From Stereocaulon alpinum (lineage: Eukaryota > Ascomycota > Lecanoromycetes > Lecanorales > Stereocaulaceae): 64,000 bases of DNA. This document shows positions 12,305 through 24,599 of the stretch, one piece after another. Under the pieces are notes generated by a model. That model saw only the letters and a list, made by a program, of their open reading frames with translations, was not told the origin of the DNA and searched no databases. The position numbers were made by a program, and so were the translations under genes. Positions within the stretch are counted from its first letter, which is position 1; every line of letters begins with the position of its first letter. The stretch is taken from the NCBI GenBank assembly GCA_018257865.1, contig JAEUBA010000018.1:124001-188000 (forward strand). Reading direction: 5' to 3'.

Positions 12305-15300
12305 CTAGAGAATACCTGTAAAAATCCAGATTTTTACTATTTTTACTAAGGCTATTAATTAGGTAATAGTACCTAAGTATATACTATATTCTTTATTAAT
12401 CGGTTATTCGTATATTTATAACTATCCGGCCTAATAATATAAAGATTCGCCTACTTCGTAACCTATAAAAGCGATATATAGAGCTGACTATAACTAAAAG
12501 CCGGCCGTAACTATAAGTTAATACCTACGAACTTTATAGATTACCCCTAAGACTTATTTATTATTATTATAAATACTAGGCGGACTAGATATTACTTACG
12601 TATAAAGGGCGTAGGGATCCTCTTATTATTTTCCTTAGACTATAATAGTATCTTAAAGAGTATTACCTTTTTACTATTATATATACCGCCTATAATCTCG
12701 CCTTTAAAGATATACTTACTATACCGTATAATCTAGAGCTAAGTCCCGTTATAAAGCTGTGGCGGATTTAGGTTTCTAAGTAATATAACTAAAATACCCG
12801 GTTTAATATAAAGCTTATAGGGCGGTAGCGAGGCCTTATAAAATATATTAAAATATTTAGTTAGAAAGAGGTCCTTATCTTCTTTAGAAATAGCCTAATT
12901 AATACTTTAGTATATAGTAAGCTCGCTAGGTATCTGCGTTATAAGCTTGCTATTAATCTTAGTAACGTCCTTATTCGCAATAGTAAGAATAGCTCTTTAA
13001 GATAGATAATCTCTATCTACTATACCTAGGCGATATAGGTTTAGGTATACCTTATTAATTAACTTATTAATAGCGTTTTTAGGAACGTAGCTATAAGCCT
13101 AAGGTATTATATCTTCCTTAGTAGTAGAGCTCTTCTAAATACTAAACCTATTCCTGATCTTAAGAAGATTAATAGCAAAAGCCCTTATATTAGTACGTAT
13201 AGAATTAGTAAGATTAGGATTATTAAGTTATTCGTTAATAGTTAGGTCTAATTATATAGTATCCTACTAGAACTTAGCCTATTATATATAAGTATTAATA
13301 ACCTAACTACTAGATCCGCTAGCTACTACTAGTAGGGTTTATTAAAAATTACTATAGAAGTAGACGACCTTACCCCTAAACTACGCCCCCTTATTACTAT
13401 AGATATCTTAAAGGCTTCGGCTTACAGCCTCTATATTATACCTACTCTATATAGGCGACTTATCCTAAAAGATTACCTAAGCTCGCTTTATAAGCTCCGT
13501 AAGGTTCGTCCCTTTCTTAATCCCGCACGAAGAAGTAGCGTCCGAATCTAGTAGTATCTTAAATTAGGAGTAGGTAGTATAGCTACCTTAGAGGAGTATT
13601 ACTACTATACCTAAGGATACTATAGCTAAAGCTACTTTTCGTTTAAGGCGTACTTTCTTTATTATAATATTCTCGATAAAGGTCTTACTAGTACCCCTAG
13701 CACTATTAAGAAAGAATAGAGTACTAGGGGCTCTATACTTATTATCCGTATTTATATTAATAGCGTCTATAATCCGGTTAACGGCGTAGCTTTAATTAGG
13801 ATTAAGCTTACTCTATAAGAACTTAATATCCTTAGGGCTAATATTATAAGATATCTCTTCGCGTAAGAGCTAATTAGGAATATCGCTTATATTATTAAAG
13901 TTAATAGTAGGAATTAGTAGATTATATTAAGCCAGATCCTCCGTACGCTTTAGAGTAGAGGTATATTCTAACTAACTATTAATAAGGTAGAGTATATACT
14001 ACTTAGTATATATAGTCTCTTTACTAGCTAGTATCTAAAGCGTCCGAAATTCCTATTATAAGATATATATATAATTAGATAATATATACTCTTTATATTT
14101 ATCCTATAATACTAGAGCGTCTGTTAGTTAGAGCTTAAGTAATATTATAATAAATAGGCTCTATAGTCTATAACCCCCCTAAAAGTCCTTACCCTTATCT
14201 AGGATCTTATTAGTATACTTATTATTTTTAGTTAGCCTAAGCTTTATATAGGCTTCTTTCTATTCTATTATATAGCCGTTAATTATACGTAGGTTATTAA
14301 AAGACGTAGTACCCTTATAATAATATAGGAGTAGTTATAGATAATATAAATCCTTACTCTTAGGGCTGATAAAGTATATACACCTAAGGGCTTCGCCTTT
14401 TTTATAAACCTTCTATCGCTTAGATTACTTAATCTAGGTGAAATACTTTAGAAAGTTAGTATATAGGTAATCTAGTAGGTTCTTTTTAACTATAAGCCGC
14501 CTACTATTCTTCTTCCTAAAAGGTAGTAGCTAGCCTTAATTAAGGGCTTCCTTAGCGATCTAATTTATCTTAAAGTACTTAGTTAAGGTAGTTCTGCGTA
14601 GCTTTTTATTATCTATAAGCTTCTACTTAGCAGTATTATTTACAGCCTTATCTTCGCCTAGATTAAATAGGATATATTATTAATCTAGTAGATAGATCTA
14701 TAAGCGCTTTATATAAGGCTTTATTATACCTATACTAAATAATAATAGCTTCTATACGGCCTCTGCGGAGCTAATCTAGCGAGCTGAATAGTACTTAGTA
14801 ATCTTATCTATCTCCTTACCTTATTACCTAAGCTGCCCTAAAGGAGTAGGGTTATTATTATAGTACTTACTACGTTAAGTTAGGGTAATATCAGCCTAAT
14901 CTAGGCCCTTATAGACGTATTTATATAGATAGAAAACCGACTTAATAGAGCTATAGATCTTAATATTAATATAGCTACTATATTTCTTTAATAGATAGGG
15001 ATTATACGAAATAACCTATCTATTATTAATATTTATATTTTCGAGAGGCTCTGTAAATAGACGTTTATACTAAGGGTAGCTCCTATTAGAGGCGAACTTA
15101 GTTTAGTTATAAAAATCCTTAGGGAAGCTTTTACTATAATAATTCTTCTCTTTACTATAGTATATATTATTAGGGTTGCTAGTATAGCGATTATAGATTA
15201 TATACTATAGAACTAACTTATAGAGCTTCTTATTAGCTCCTTTATTAGGTATAAATACTTAGACGACGCTATCGATATCTTTAATAGTATAAATCCGATC

Positions 15301-18300
15301 CTCTTCCTATATAATTAATAAAATATAGGCGTATAGCAGTCCTCGCTTTTAAAACTTAATCATAAAGTAATAAGTAATATTAATACTAAGTATATAGAGC
15401 TTAAGGAGGTCGTATATAAGCTTATTAAGCTTCTACTTAAATATACGGGCCGTTAGATTATAACGGTACTCTTATATCTAGCTAGGCTTTAGTAGATTTT
15501 AAATATTAGGCTACTTAGGATTATATATAAAGGTAATAAAGTACTTAGGTTTACCCCTTTTCTAAATAATTATTATTATGTCTTATATCTTCGCCTTTAT
15601 ATATTATAGGCTTCCTAGTATTATAGCTAGTAGTATAGTTACTTTAGACCTAAAATCCTTAAGAGAGATACTAAGGTTAGTACTAAGCCTATCTATAAGC
15701 CCTAAGTAGTAGTTAGCTTAGATAGTTTACTAATTTCGCCTATACTAATTTAGATTATTTATCTTAATTAAAGCTTAGATATTAGTAACCTAGTAACTAA
15801 AAAGACGCCCCCTATCTAGTATATAATTAAAGTAAGGTAAACGGATCTATAGTATAGTTAGATTTAGAAGGAAGATATTCCGACCTAGAAATATTATAAT
15901 CTAACTTAGGGTAATAAAAGATACTTACCTATATCTACTTTATATAAAACTAATATCTTATTAATTATATAGATCCTCTACGCCCCTAAGGTATATTATC
16001 GCTATTAGTATTAAGGTCGTTTTCTTACTCTAAGTCGTTACTACTATCTTCTTACTCTAGATCCTCTGAAAACTGGAAGTTATAGCGAGATAGTATACTA
16101 GCGGTATAATTACGCTGTAATATATATAGTAGATAATCGCTAGGAAGCTGTCGACCAGCTAATAGGATATAATTATACTATAACTACTCGCTAAATAGGA
16201 ATAGTAAGATATACCGTAGAGCTATATAAGAAGGATACTACTTTAGGATTATTATAAGACCCCCCTCTTTAGTTTCTATATAGATATTACGTTTAATACG
16301 ACCCTTTTTCCTATTAGTAGGTATAATTATAATATAGGCGACCTTAGTAGACGTAGGGCGATTATATATACCCCTATTTTAATATTTTAGATTAAGCTGC
16401 TAAATACGTATACTTATTATCTTAATTAGATATCTTTCCTTATCCTCCTTTATACGATCGAAGTAAGTCTTAAAACCTTAAGTATATAGATTAATAGTAC
16501 GTAGGATACGCTATAGTTAAGTAAGGGTAGCTAGATCTATACCCCCTAAATAGTACTACTAAGTATCTAGTTACTCCTATATACCGTCTAAGGTATAGAT
16601 TTAAGCAAACTTCGCCCGTTCGCCGTTATCTGGTATAAGAGGCCCTATATAATAGTAGACTAACCCCTAGATTCGGAACGTAATACGGCCTATATTAAAG
16701 TCGATATTATTAGCTACCTTACTAGTAAAGGAGAGGCTGTTATTATAGCTAATAATATTTTAAATAAACTCTTTACTGCGAGTAGTCCTACAGCGTATAG
16801 GGTACCTATCTATTAGGATATCTTTAATTTTATAGAGTAAGTTATTTATTTTACGCGCTATAAGCTTACGGTCCTTTTCCGGTCTATTAGGTAATAGATC
16901 GACCTCTTCCGGCTTATATAATTAATCGGGCGGTAGCTAATTATTCTTCCTATTATCGCAGTATAGCTACTAATTATTAGGCCTACGTTCTATAGGCTAA
17001 GACTAAGCAGTATAGTAGGGGTAGGTATTAGACGTATTATAGAAACCTTTATTAATTATAAAGAGCTTTATATCTTTAGCTGTAGCTAGGTCCCTATATA
17101 ACTAGAATATAGCCCTATTCCTCAGCTAATATAGGCTACGCCGGCGACTAGGGTAGTCTAGGCTATAGTCTTCTATAGTTCGTTCCTAGTAGGCGTAGTA
17201 GCGTAGAGTACGCTTAGAGTATACTAGTTTAGGTAGGGGAGTAATTAAGTTAATATCTATAAACTTAGTAGGCGCTAACCTAGTAATATCTTTTAGAGTA
17301 GGAGCTAGTAGAGGGACTCTTTATAAGATTACTACCTATAACCTTAGATTAATAGAGGTGCTATTACGCTATATCGCCGAATAGCTACGAAGGTAGGAGT
17401 TATAGGATAGATATTAAAAAAGCTAACCTAAATAGTTCTTAGGCTCTATATCCCTTAGTATAGTATTTAGATTATAAGTATTTAAAGCCGCCCTCTACTT
17501 CCTCCCTACTCTATTTCTTATACTACCTTAGTTACTACTATTTATATTATTATCGCGCTTACTAAGGACTATCTACGCGCTTATCTATAGTTAAGCTATC
17601 GCTGGGGAAGGGCTCCTAGGGGAAGGGACGGTATTTTCGTATAGAGGTTAGTTAGGGGTAGCCCTAGTCTTTTTACTAGCCCTAGGTTATATCCTACCTC
17701 TTATCCTACTATTAATAGTATTACTACGCTTAGTAGGAGCCGTATAAGGCCTCTTTAGAGGTAGTAGAGTTAGTAGGGATAAATTAGTAGGAGTAGACTT
17801 ATTAAGGACGTAGTTAAGGCGTTTCTAATTCCGTAGCTTTCGCGTAAGGTACAGCTTATCTATAATAGGATAAGTAGGATTAGATTAAGATATTACTAAT
17901 AGTAGGATATTATTAGCTATATATATAGAAATAATCTATAGAGTAATAAAAAAAGGACTAAGAAATATAGGTATTAAAAATAATAAACCCTAGGCAGAAT
18001 AGATCCGTATAGGAAGAACTAGTATAGAAAATATTAATTAGAGTAAAACTTCGTTAAAACTATATTAATTTTAATAATTCCGGCGTTATTAGAAAGCGTA
18101 TAAAAAGTATTATAATATATAGTTAAGTAGATAATATTATATAGGTAAAGTTCTAAGTACGTATAATACAAAAAAATAAAGATATTTTAATAGTTAATAG
18201 AGTCTTAGCATCTTAATTCTTTTAAAAACCATTAGTTAGAATAGCTCGGGAGATCTATAGGGTCCTAATTACCGATTTTCTATTATAGTAAGAAAGATTA

Positions 18301-18470
18301 TAAACGGACTCTAGCCTTTTTAGGTAGTATATAGCTAGTAATATCTACCTACGGTAGTATCCCTATAACCTAATCCTCCTTACGAATTCTACCTAGCAGA
18401 GCTGGGCAAAGAGCCCTATATCTAATAATATAGTAAGTAAGGTAAGCTGGCTAGCTAACTAAAGCTCTCC
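12305..18470 (-). mobile_element. Helitron remnant (rolling-circle transposon)
   Basis: The 3' end is clear. On the minus strand it finishes in CTAG (12305-12308), preceded about 10 bases inside by a 9-bp stem with a 2-nt loop (GTAAAAATC / GATTTTTAC, 12318-12337), the standard Helitron 3' hairpin. The next base outside fits insertion between A and T. The body encodes a decayed RepHel protein on the minus strand. The 5' (high-coordinate) end could not be fixed; 18470 is where a different leader-like sequence seems to begin. The far side of the interrupted TRIM is missing, so part of the original insertion was deleted. Confidence 0.72.
12560..17960 (-). pseudogene. Helitron RepHel protein (HUH replication initiator plus Pif1-like helicase), RIP-destroyed
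   Basis: Minus-strand translation, reading through mutated stops, shows the Helitron-like N domain KRGKPKYFITF followed by NPK near 15510. The HUH region EFQKRGLPHAHIL of the family is here KFQKRGLLYAYIL (near 15322-15350), both His turned to Tyr. A segment typical of RepHel (IKSVFYLYKYVYKG) is near 14920. A Pif1 Walker A site, normally GGTGKT, reads ARGTSKT near 13685-13705. Upstream of the Rep domain is a Ser/Asp/Glu-rich N-terminal region. RepHel nicks and joins DNA and unwinds it for rolling-circle transposition; with both catalytic His lost and many stops it cannot act. Confidence 0.75.
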
Positions 18471-18873
18471 AGCTTAACACTAAGCTAGGCGTTAAATAAA
18501 GTAAATAAAGTAAATATTCTACTAGGGGAAAAGCGGCTACTTTATAACCCGCTAATTACTCCTTAATCCTTAATAATACTTCCTCCTTACTAATACGCTT
18601 TTATTAATTAACTTACCTACTTATTAACGACCTTACTTACGTCTAATAGAACTAAATTATAATAATTACTTTATATTAGACTTAAGCTAGAATTACTTAT
18701 TACGTACCTTTATATAGACCTTACTTTATATCTTTACCTAAGCCTTACTTTAAGCCTTAATATAATATAAACTTTTACCTTAACTATTAACTTATTATCC
18801 TTCCTATACCTTACTACCTCCTTTAACTATATACTACCCGCCTTAGTCTTTATTATCTACTAACTACTATACT
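18471..18873 (+). other. Leader-like pyrimidine-rich segment before gypsy-1's extra 3' reading frame
   Basis: About 400 bp with many stops in all frames and a C/T-rich bias, directly before the reading frame starting near 18874. It begins close to a 17-base word (CTAAGCTAGGCGTTAAA, 18480-18496) that recurs at 31151-31167, before the extra 3' reading frame of gypsy-3. A promoter or splice-leader role is only a guess. Confidence 0.35.
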
Positions 18874-19972
18874 ATAAATACTAAATAGCAAGCAGGTTTA
18901 CTTAGCGGGAAGAAATATACTAAAAATATATCACGGGAAGTATAAGGCCTGCTAAAACTACCTATAATAAAGGAGAAACGTAAATACTTATCTTACCTAC
19001 TACCTAATAAACGGGCTAAGCTAGAGAGTCTTACTAATAAATTAAATTCTCTACTAGCTAGCTTACCTATACCTATAATACTATAGTAGGGCTATATTAA
19101 AGCAAACTCCCGTAAGCTAAGCTTTACTATAGATAGAGAAAACTATCTTAACTTTACCCTAAGTCTTACTATTACCAGCTAATCTAGTAGTAATACGTAT
19201 ATACTACCTATTATAGTAAAATAAGGTATAAAAACGGCCCTTATCTACTCTACTACTATAGGAATAGGACCTAATACTAAGGACTTTTAGTAGATATTAG
19301 TAGAGGGGATTAAGATATATAAACCCCTTTTTATAGATAAGGTCTTTAAAACTAGCGTTTCGGGGGAACTAAATTACTACTATTTAGCGTTAGTAGGATA
19401 TCTATTCCTAAGTCTCCTAACTAATACTAGGTATCTACGATATTTAGACGTAATAATAACCGAAGGCTAAGTTATAAGATAATTATATTAGGACTACCTA
19501 AAATCTATCTCTAATAATATAGGTCGACTGCTAGTAAAAGTAAATACTATACTAAAGGAAACTAAGGGATCGGGAGTAGTAATAAAGACGAATTTAATTA
19601 TTAGTAAGCTACTTCGAATCTTACCCGTAGGGAAAATACTAACTATCTTATAGCGGGAATATAAAGATACTATAAATAGTTATACCTAGTATCTAGCCTA
19701 AACTACGGAAGCTATACGTTAGGAGTTAATACCTCTAGTAATCCTAACTAGTAATTATATAAATAATACTTAGAAAGTATATAGCGATTTATAAGTCTTA
19801 ACGGAATTCCTAGTACCGTTATTATTATTAGACCCCCTTAAAGTAGATAAGACTCCCTAGGTAGATAAGACTCCTTAAGTAGGTACTATTAGCGAAGTAT
19901 TAACTAGTAAGTACTAATACGCTAGTAGTACTATTAAAGAAGAGGTATATAGAAGTATTAAAGAAGAGATAT
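18874..19972 (+). pseudogene. Gypsy-1 extra 3' reading frame, N-terminal part
   Basis: A plus-strand frame from an ATA (probably a former ATG) at 18874 runs 366 codons to the TRIM insertion at 19972, broken only by codons that RIP makes from CAA, CAG or TGG. It continues at 36418. The product is rich in Leu, Ile, Lys and Tyr, with possible hydrophobic stretches, and near its end has three tandem 8-residue units of type IKEE(V/I)YRS. It lies between the truncated pol and the purine tract before the 3' LTR, the place where env or accessory frames occur in some gypsy elements. I recognise no family. Confidence 0.55.
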
Positions 19973-20430
19973 TATTAACCCGGTAACTATAGGCGTAGTC
20001 TACCGCTGAACCCCTAAGGGTAAAACTTAAAATGTTCGGTACTTACTAGGGCGATACTATTAGACTATATATAGCTTAGTAGTCCGGGGGTATAGTATAC
20101 CTACAGTATACCCTAAAGCCCTAATAATTATCCCCCCCCTAGGGCGACGTTTACAGCGCCTCTTAGTAAGGTAGAAAAATATCGTTCCCCTATAATAAGC
20201 CCGAATATTCGGTATAAGTTAGGTTATAAGGCCCCTAAAGGGCGCCCTACTAGAATTATTCGTACCTAAAGGACTTAGCGAAATAAGAAAGTTAAAGCCT
20301 ATAAAGGGAACTTCTAGTTAGCGGCCTCCCTAAAGGACGCTTCCGCTAGGTAGTAGGCCCCTAAAGGGCGCCCCTATTAGATTATTTATACCCGAAGGAC
20401 TTAGCGAATAAAGATAGCGGCCCCTATAAA

Positions 20431-20703
20431 TGTTACGGCTCGCCTAGAGGTGATCGCAGGAGAAGGCAGCTTTAAAGAAAACCACCTTATATTAGGATTT
20501 AGCTAATAGGCTACGCTTAGTATCTAGAAAATAGGACGAAGAAGAAAGGAAAGAGCTAGTAAGCTTATAAGCCTAAATACCCCTAGGGCTAGCTCGCCGC
20601 TAGTCCCTATCTAGGAATCGTATTAACTAGTATACTAAGCTATCTTTATACTAATACGCTATCTCTATACTAGTAGCAGGGCCTCTAGATTAGGATTATA
20701 ATA
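20431..20703 (-). repeat. Gypsy-2 3' LTR (273 bp)
   Basis: Pairs with 35683-35955 at equal length. It sits next to a C-run (about 20706-20715) that is the polypurine tract on the minus strand. Confidence 0.85.
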
Positions 20704-20829
20704 CTACCCCCCCCCTCTAAAAAACTGCGTCCGCGCAGTTGCAGTTATTAGGCGATTATCGTTAAGGTGGGTATAGTCGTCGATTCTATTATTATAGGCT
20801 CTTAGCTAAGTAGGAAGTGCTTATAGAGG

Positions 20830-23800
20830 GCCCTTCGTATTAGGGTACCGTAGGTGGAAGGCCCTTAATATATAAGGCGCTGTTATTATATTAGAGTAAG
20901 GATACTATTCTAGGTCTTTATTAATACCTCTCTACTTAATATAATACTTTAAGGTAGAGCTAACTAGCTTAGAGCTTAGTATCTCCTCTAATTCCTACTT
21001 ATCTTACTCTAGTAGAAGTTATATTAGGGCTAGGTTAGGGCGTTACTATCCTAGTAGGGGATTATTAGGATACTTGCGGAGGGAGTAGGAGTAGAATACT
21101 AGCTAGATTATCTAGTCCTATAGGAGTTCTACTTTCCAGCTTTCGCTAATCTTTTCTAAGACCTTAACTAGACTATACTAGCTATTAGAGAGCTTACGGG
21201 AGGGCTAATCTATTTTCTAGTTCTAGGTATCTACTAGCACTAGATCTCTAATATCTTAGTCTACCTTATAATACTTATGGTTAGCTATTCGTCTTATCTT
21301 ATCCTACTGCGACTGTAAGGAGGAGTATATAAATCGTATAGTATTTTCTATTCAGGAGGCGACTCGTATAGCGTCTCTATAATTCAGCTTTTCTAAGGCG
21401 GTAATAGGAGGGTTAGGATTACGGAGGTCCTAGGAAGTATATAGCTTATATCTATTTAATAGCTAGAAAGGTATAATACCTAGAGATTTATAGGGTAATA
21501 TTAACTAGGCTAGATCTATAATTAGTAGTATCTAGCTCTAGTTGTCTTAGTAGTATATATAGAAAGGCCGGAGGCGCTGCTTTATATACTAGTTTATAAT
21601 CTCCGTTTAGCCGTTAATATTTGGATTATAGGACGTCGTTAGCTTTACCTTAGTACCTAGGATATAGTAGTACTCCTTCTAGAAAGTTAATATAAACTAT
21701 ACCCCTTAATCTAATATAATAGAGTCGGGTATACCCTAGTAGCAGGTCTAGTAAGTTAGGAATAACTCAGCTATCCCTTTAGCTATAATAGTTTTATAGT
21801 ATAGTACTAAGAGAGATTTCTTCGATAGTCGGTCTATAACTATAAAAGTAAAGTTATAGCTAGCCTCGTCTAGCGGTAGCTTAGTAAAGTCTATAGTTAA
21901 GTACTAATATAGACGGGCTGGAATCTCTAGGGGCTTTAGGAAGCCTAAGGTCTTATCCCTATAGGCCTTTATATAGGTATAGCTGTAATTAGCGATATAC
22001 TATACTATATTATTTCTAATATTCCTCTAGTAGTATTATCTAGATAGGATTATCTTAACCTTACTAATCCCTATATATATAATAGCTGGCTAGGCGTAAA
22101 TATAGCAGACTAAAGATATCTATAACTCCGGTAGCTCTATTAGTACCTTAAGCCTACCTTAGAAGTATAGCTTGCTATAGTTTAGGTTATAGTTAAGGTA
22201 GTTATTATAGGCTTACTTATATAGGGGTTCTAGCTCCAGCGAGTTCTTATTAGCGTCGATTATCTAGTCGATAATATTATAGCCCTTAATATCGTATATA
22301 GTTACTAAGGCGGGATTAGGCGCTTCGCCTTCTAAGTAGTCTTCTAGCTCTTTAGGGTCTGTTAGCGTAGCTATAGGTAATAACTTAACCTTTTCTATAG
22401 CTTAGACTAAGTCGCAGTTTAGATAGGCGGTAAGGGAGGAGATAGCGACCTCTTCTAGTATTTAAGAGTTAACCTTCTTATTTAGGAGGAGTTACTAGCT
22501 TTGGATCGCGTATTTACGGGCTTCTAAAGGCGTAATATCTTACTCCCTATAAGATAGTATATCTACTATAGTATTCGTAATACCCGTGCGGTATATAATT
22601 ATAAAGTAGAAGTTAGTAAAGAACTTAGCCTAGCGAGCTTAGCAGGCTGTAAGGTCTTTAGTAGTTATAAAGTATTCTAATACTTTATAATTAGTATAGA
22701 TATAGACCGACTTCTAAGCTCTAAGAAGCTCCAGCTTATACTACTAAAAGGAGCGGAAAATCGCGAGTAGCTCCTTATTATAGATTAGGTAATTTAGCTC
22801 TATATCCCCTATTATCTTTAAGAAGTATCCTACTAGGTAGAAGAGGCTATCCTTATATTTCTGCGATAAGATACTAGCGATTATACCGTCTAAGGAATCC
22901 GTCTTAAGGCGGGTTTCCTTATAGGGATTATAATACTTAAGGACTAAGGTAGAGAGGAGTACTTAGCGGAGGGAGTCCTAAGTATAGCGATAGGCGTTAT
23001 TAAAGTAGAAAGGTATATCCTTAGCTATTAGGCGGACGAGCGGAGTAGTAATCTAGCTATACCCCTAAATAAACCTTCTATAGAAGTTATAGAAGCCTAG
23101 GTAGCTTTAGATACCTTATATATTACTTATATACTACTAGGTCTTAATAATAGCGACCTTCTCCGGATTTACCTTAATACCGTTAACTCTAACGACGAAG
23201 CTGAGGAACTTAGTCTTTATAACGTTAAACTTACTTTTCTTAATATCCGCCTATAGGCTATTAGCTTATAGGATAGCTATAACCTTCTTAATATAGATCT
23301 TATACTCCGCGATAGACTTAGAGTAAATTAGGATATTATCTATATATACTAAGTAGAAATTATTAAGGTACTCTATTAGGATACTATTAATAAAACGCTA
23401 GAAGGTAGCTAGGGCGTTCGTTAATCTAAATAGTATTACCTTATACTTAAAGGTGCCGTATTAACTACGGAAACTAATAAGGTCCTCTAAGTCCTAGTAG
23501 ATCCTTACTCTATAGAACGCCTATTAGACGTCGATCTTTATAAAGATCTTAGCCTTACAGATTCGGGTTATTATCTTATTAATTAGAGGGAGTAGGTATA
23601 GATCCTTTTTAGTTAGGTCGTTAAGCTTCCGGAAATTAATATAGAAGTATAAACTACTATCCTCCTTTCTAGTAAAGAGTATTAGAGCCGTATATAATAT
23701 ATTTAATAGCTTAATAAATCCCTTATAGAGGTAGTCTATTATATAGCGTTTAGCCTCTAAGAGTTACTTATTAGTTATCTTTTATAACAGCTTAAACGTT

Positions 23801-23912
23801 AAGGTATTCGGGCTAGTAAGCTCGATTTTATAGTCTATACCTAGCCTTCTATTAGGTAATATATTAGAGTCCCTTTAAGAGAAGAGGGGGGCGAACTCTT
23901 AGTATTATAGAG
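20830..23912 (-). pseudogene. Gypsy-2 pol remnant (reverse transcriptase to integrase with chromodomain)
   Basis: The minus strand gives the reverse-transcriptase core YLVYIDNILIYS at 23320-23355; the second catalytic Asp of YIDD is now Asn, a G-to-A change. RNase H and integrase regions follow toward lower coordinates. A C-terminal chromodomain-like segment with KYYIKWRG and an EWYP-type end is at about 20860-21000 (read with mutated Trp codons). Chromodomains on gypsy integrases bind methylated histone H3 and steer insertion to heterochromatin. Many stop codons; the frame is also split from its own 5' half by gypsy-3 at 23917. Confidence 0.75.
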
Positions 23913-23917
23913 GAAGC

Positions 23918-24091
23918 TGATATGGTCTTGCGGCTAGGTACGGCCAAGGCGGTGCATACGCTAAGGTACCGCCTTAGCGGAACTTCATAGTTAGGCCCTT
24001 CGGACACTTAGAAGACATCATCAGTCTATACTACTATATATCAACAGAAGTCCTTTAACACGTACCGTGCCACTGCCTACCTGCTATATCA
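23918..24091 (+). repeat. Gypsy-3 5' LTR (174 bp)
   Basis: Differs from the 3' LTR at about a dozen sites, all C/T or G/A transitions and mostly at CpA or TpG, with no indel. The 5' copy keeps the intact TG start. Confidence 0.88.
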
Positions 24092-24599
24092 GTAGTAGTA
24101 ACGGGCAGTTGAGCTCCTAAACACTATACACTATTATTTAGAAGTCGATTAAGTACGTCTACCAAACTAAACTAATTAAGCTACTAAAGCAGCCCACCTG
24201 CTCTCGCCCGCAGCGATTCGATTCAGCTGCACCGCTATATTATAATACTAGCCCGAATTCAGATACTACGCTATCACCTATATCTAAGACGCTTCCGCTC
24301 CACTTTGCTAGCCTTAAGCACCTAGGTCTGCCTAGTCGAATCCGTACTTTCTAATTACCGGAGCGGAGAACACCAGCGCACCTTCCGAAAGTATAAAACA
24401 GCGCAGGGCTCTTTCTAGAACCCTAAGGACCTACTTATAGTAGCTTTATACTACTTACTGTACTTCTTTTCTTATCCTAGCTTTTACCTTACCAACTCGC
24501 TTTCTTTAACTTGTGCTTCGTCGCTATTTGTTTTGTGTATATAGAGTAACTGTGATCGTTTATCTATTATTACTTTGTAGCTGCTACTGGTAGGCTGCT

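Noticed and set aside
12305..19972. Helitron extending to 19972, whose minus-strand end would read TCTCTTC, a good Helitron 5' end
   Set aside because: The sequence left of 19972 is the reading frame that continues in phase at 36418, and GATAT is a perfect duplication around the TRIM. The TC-like end is therefore part of gypsy-1's extra frame, and the Helitron must stop earlier.
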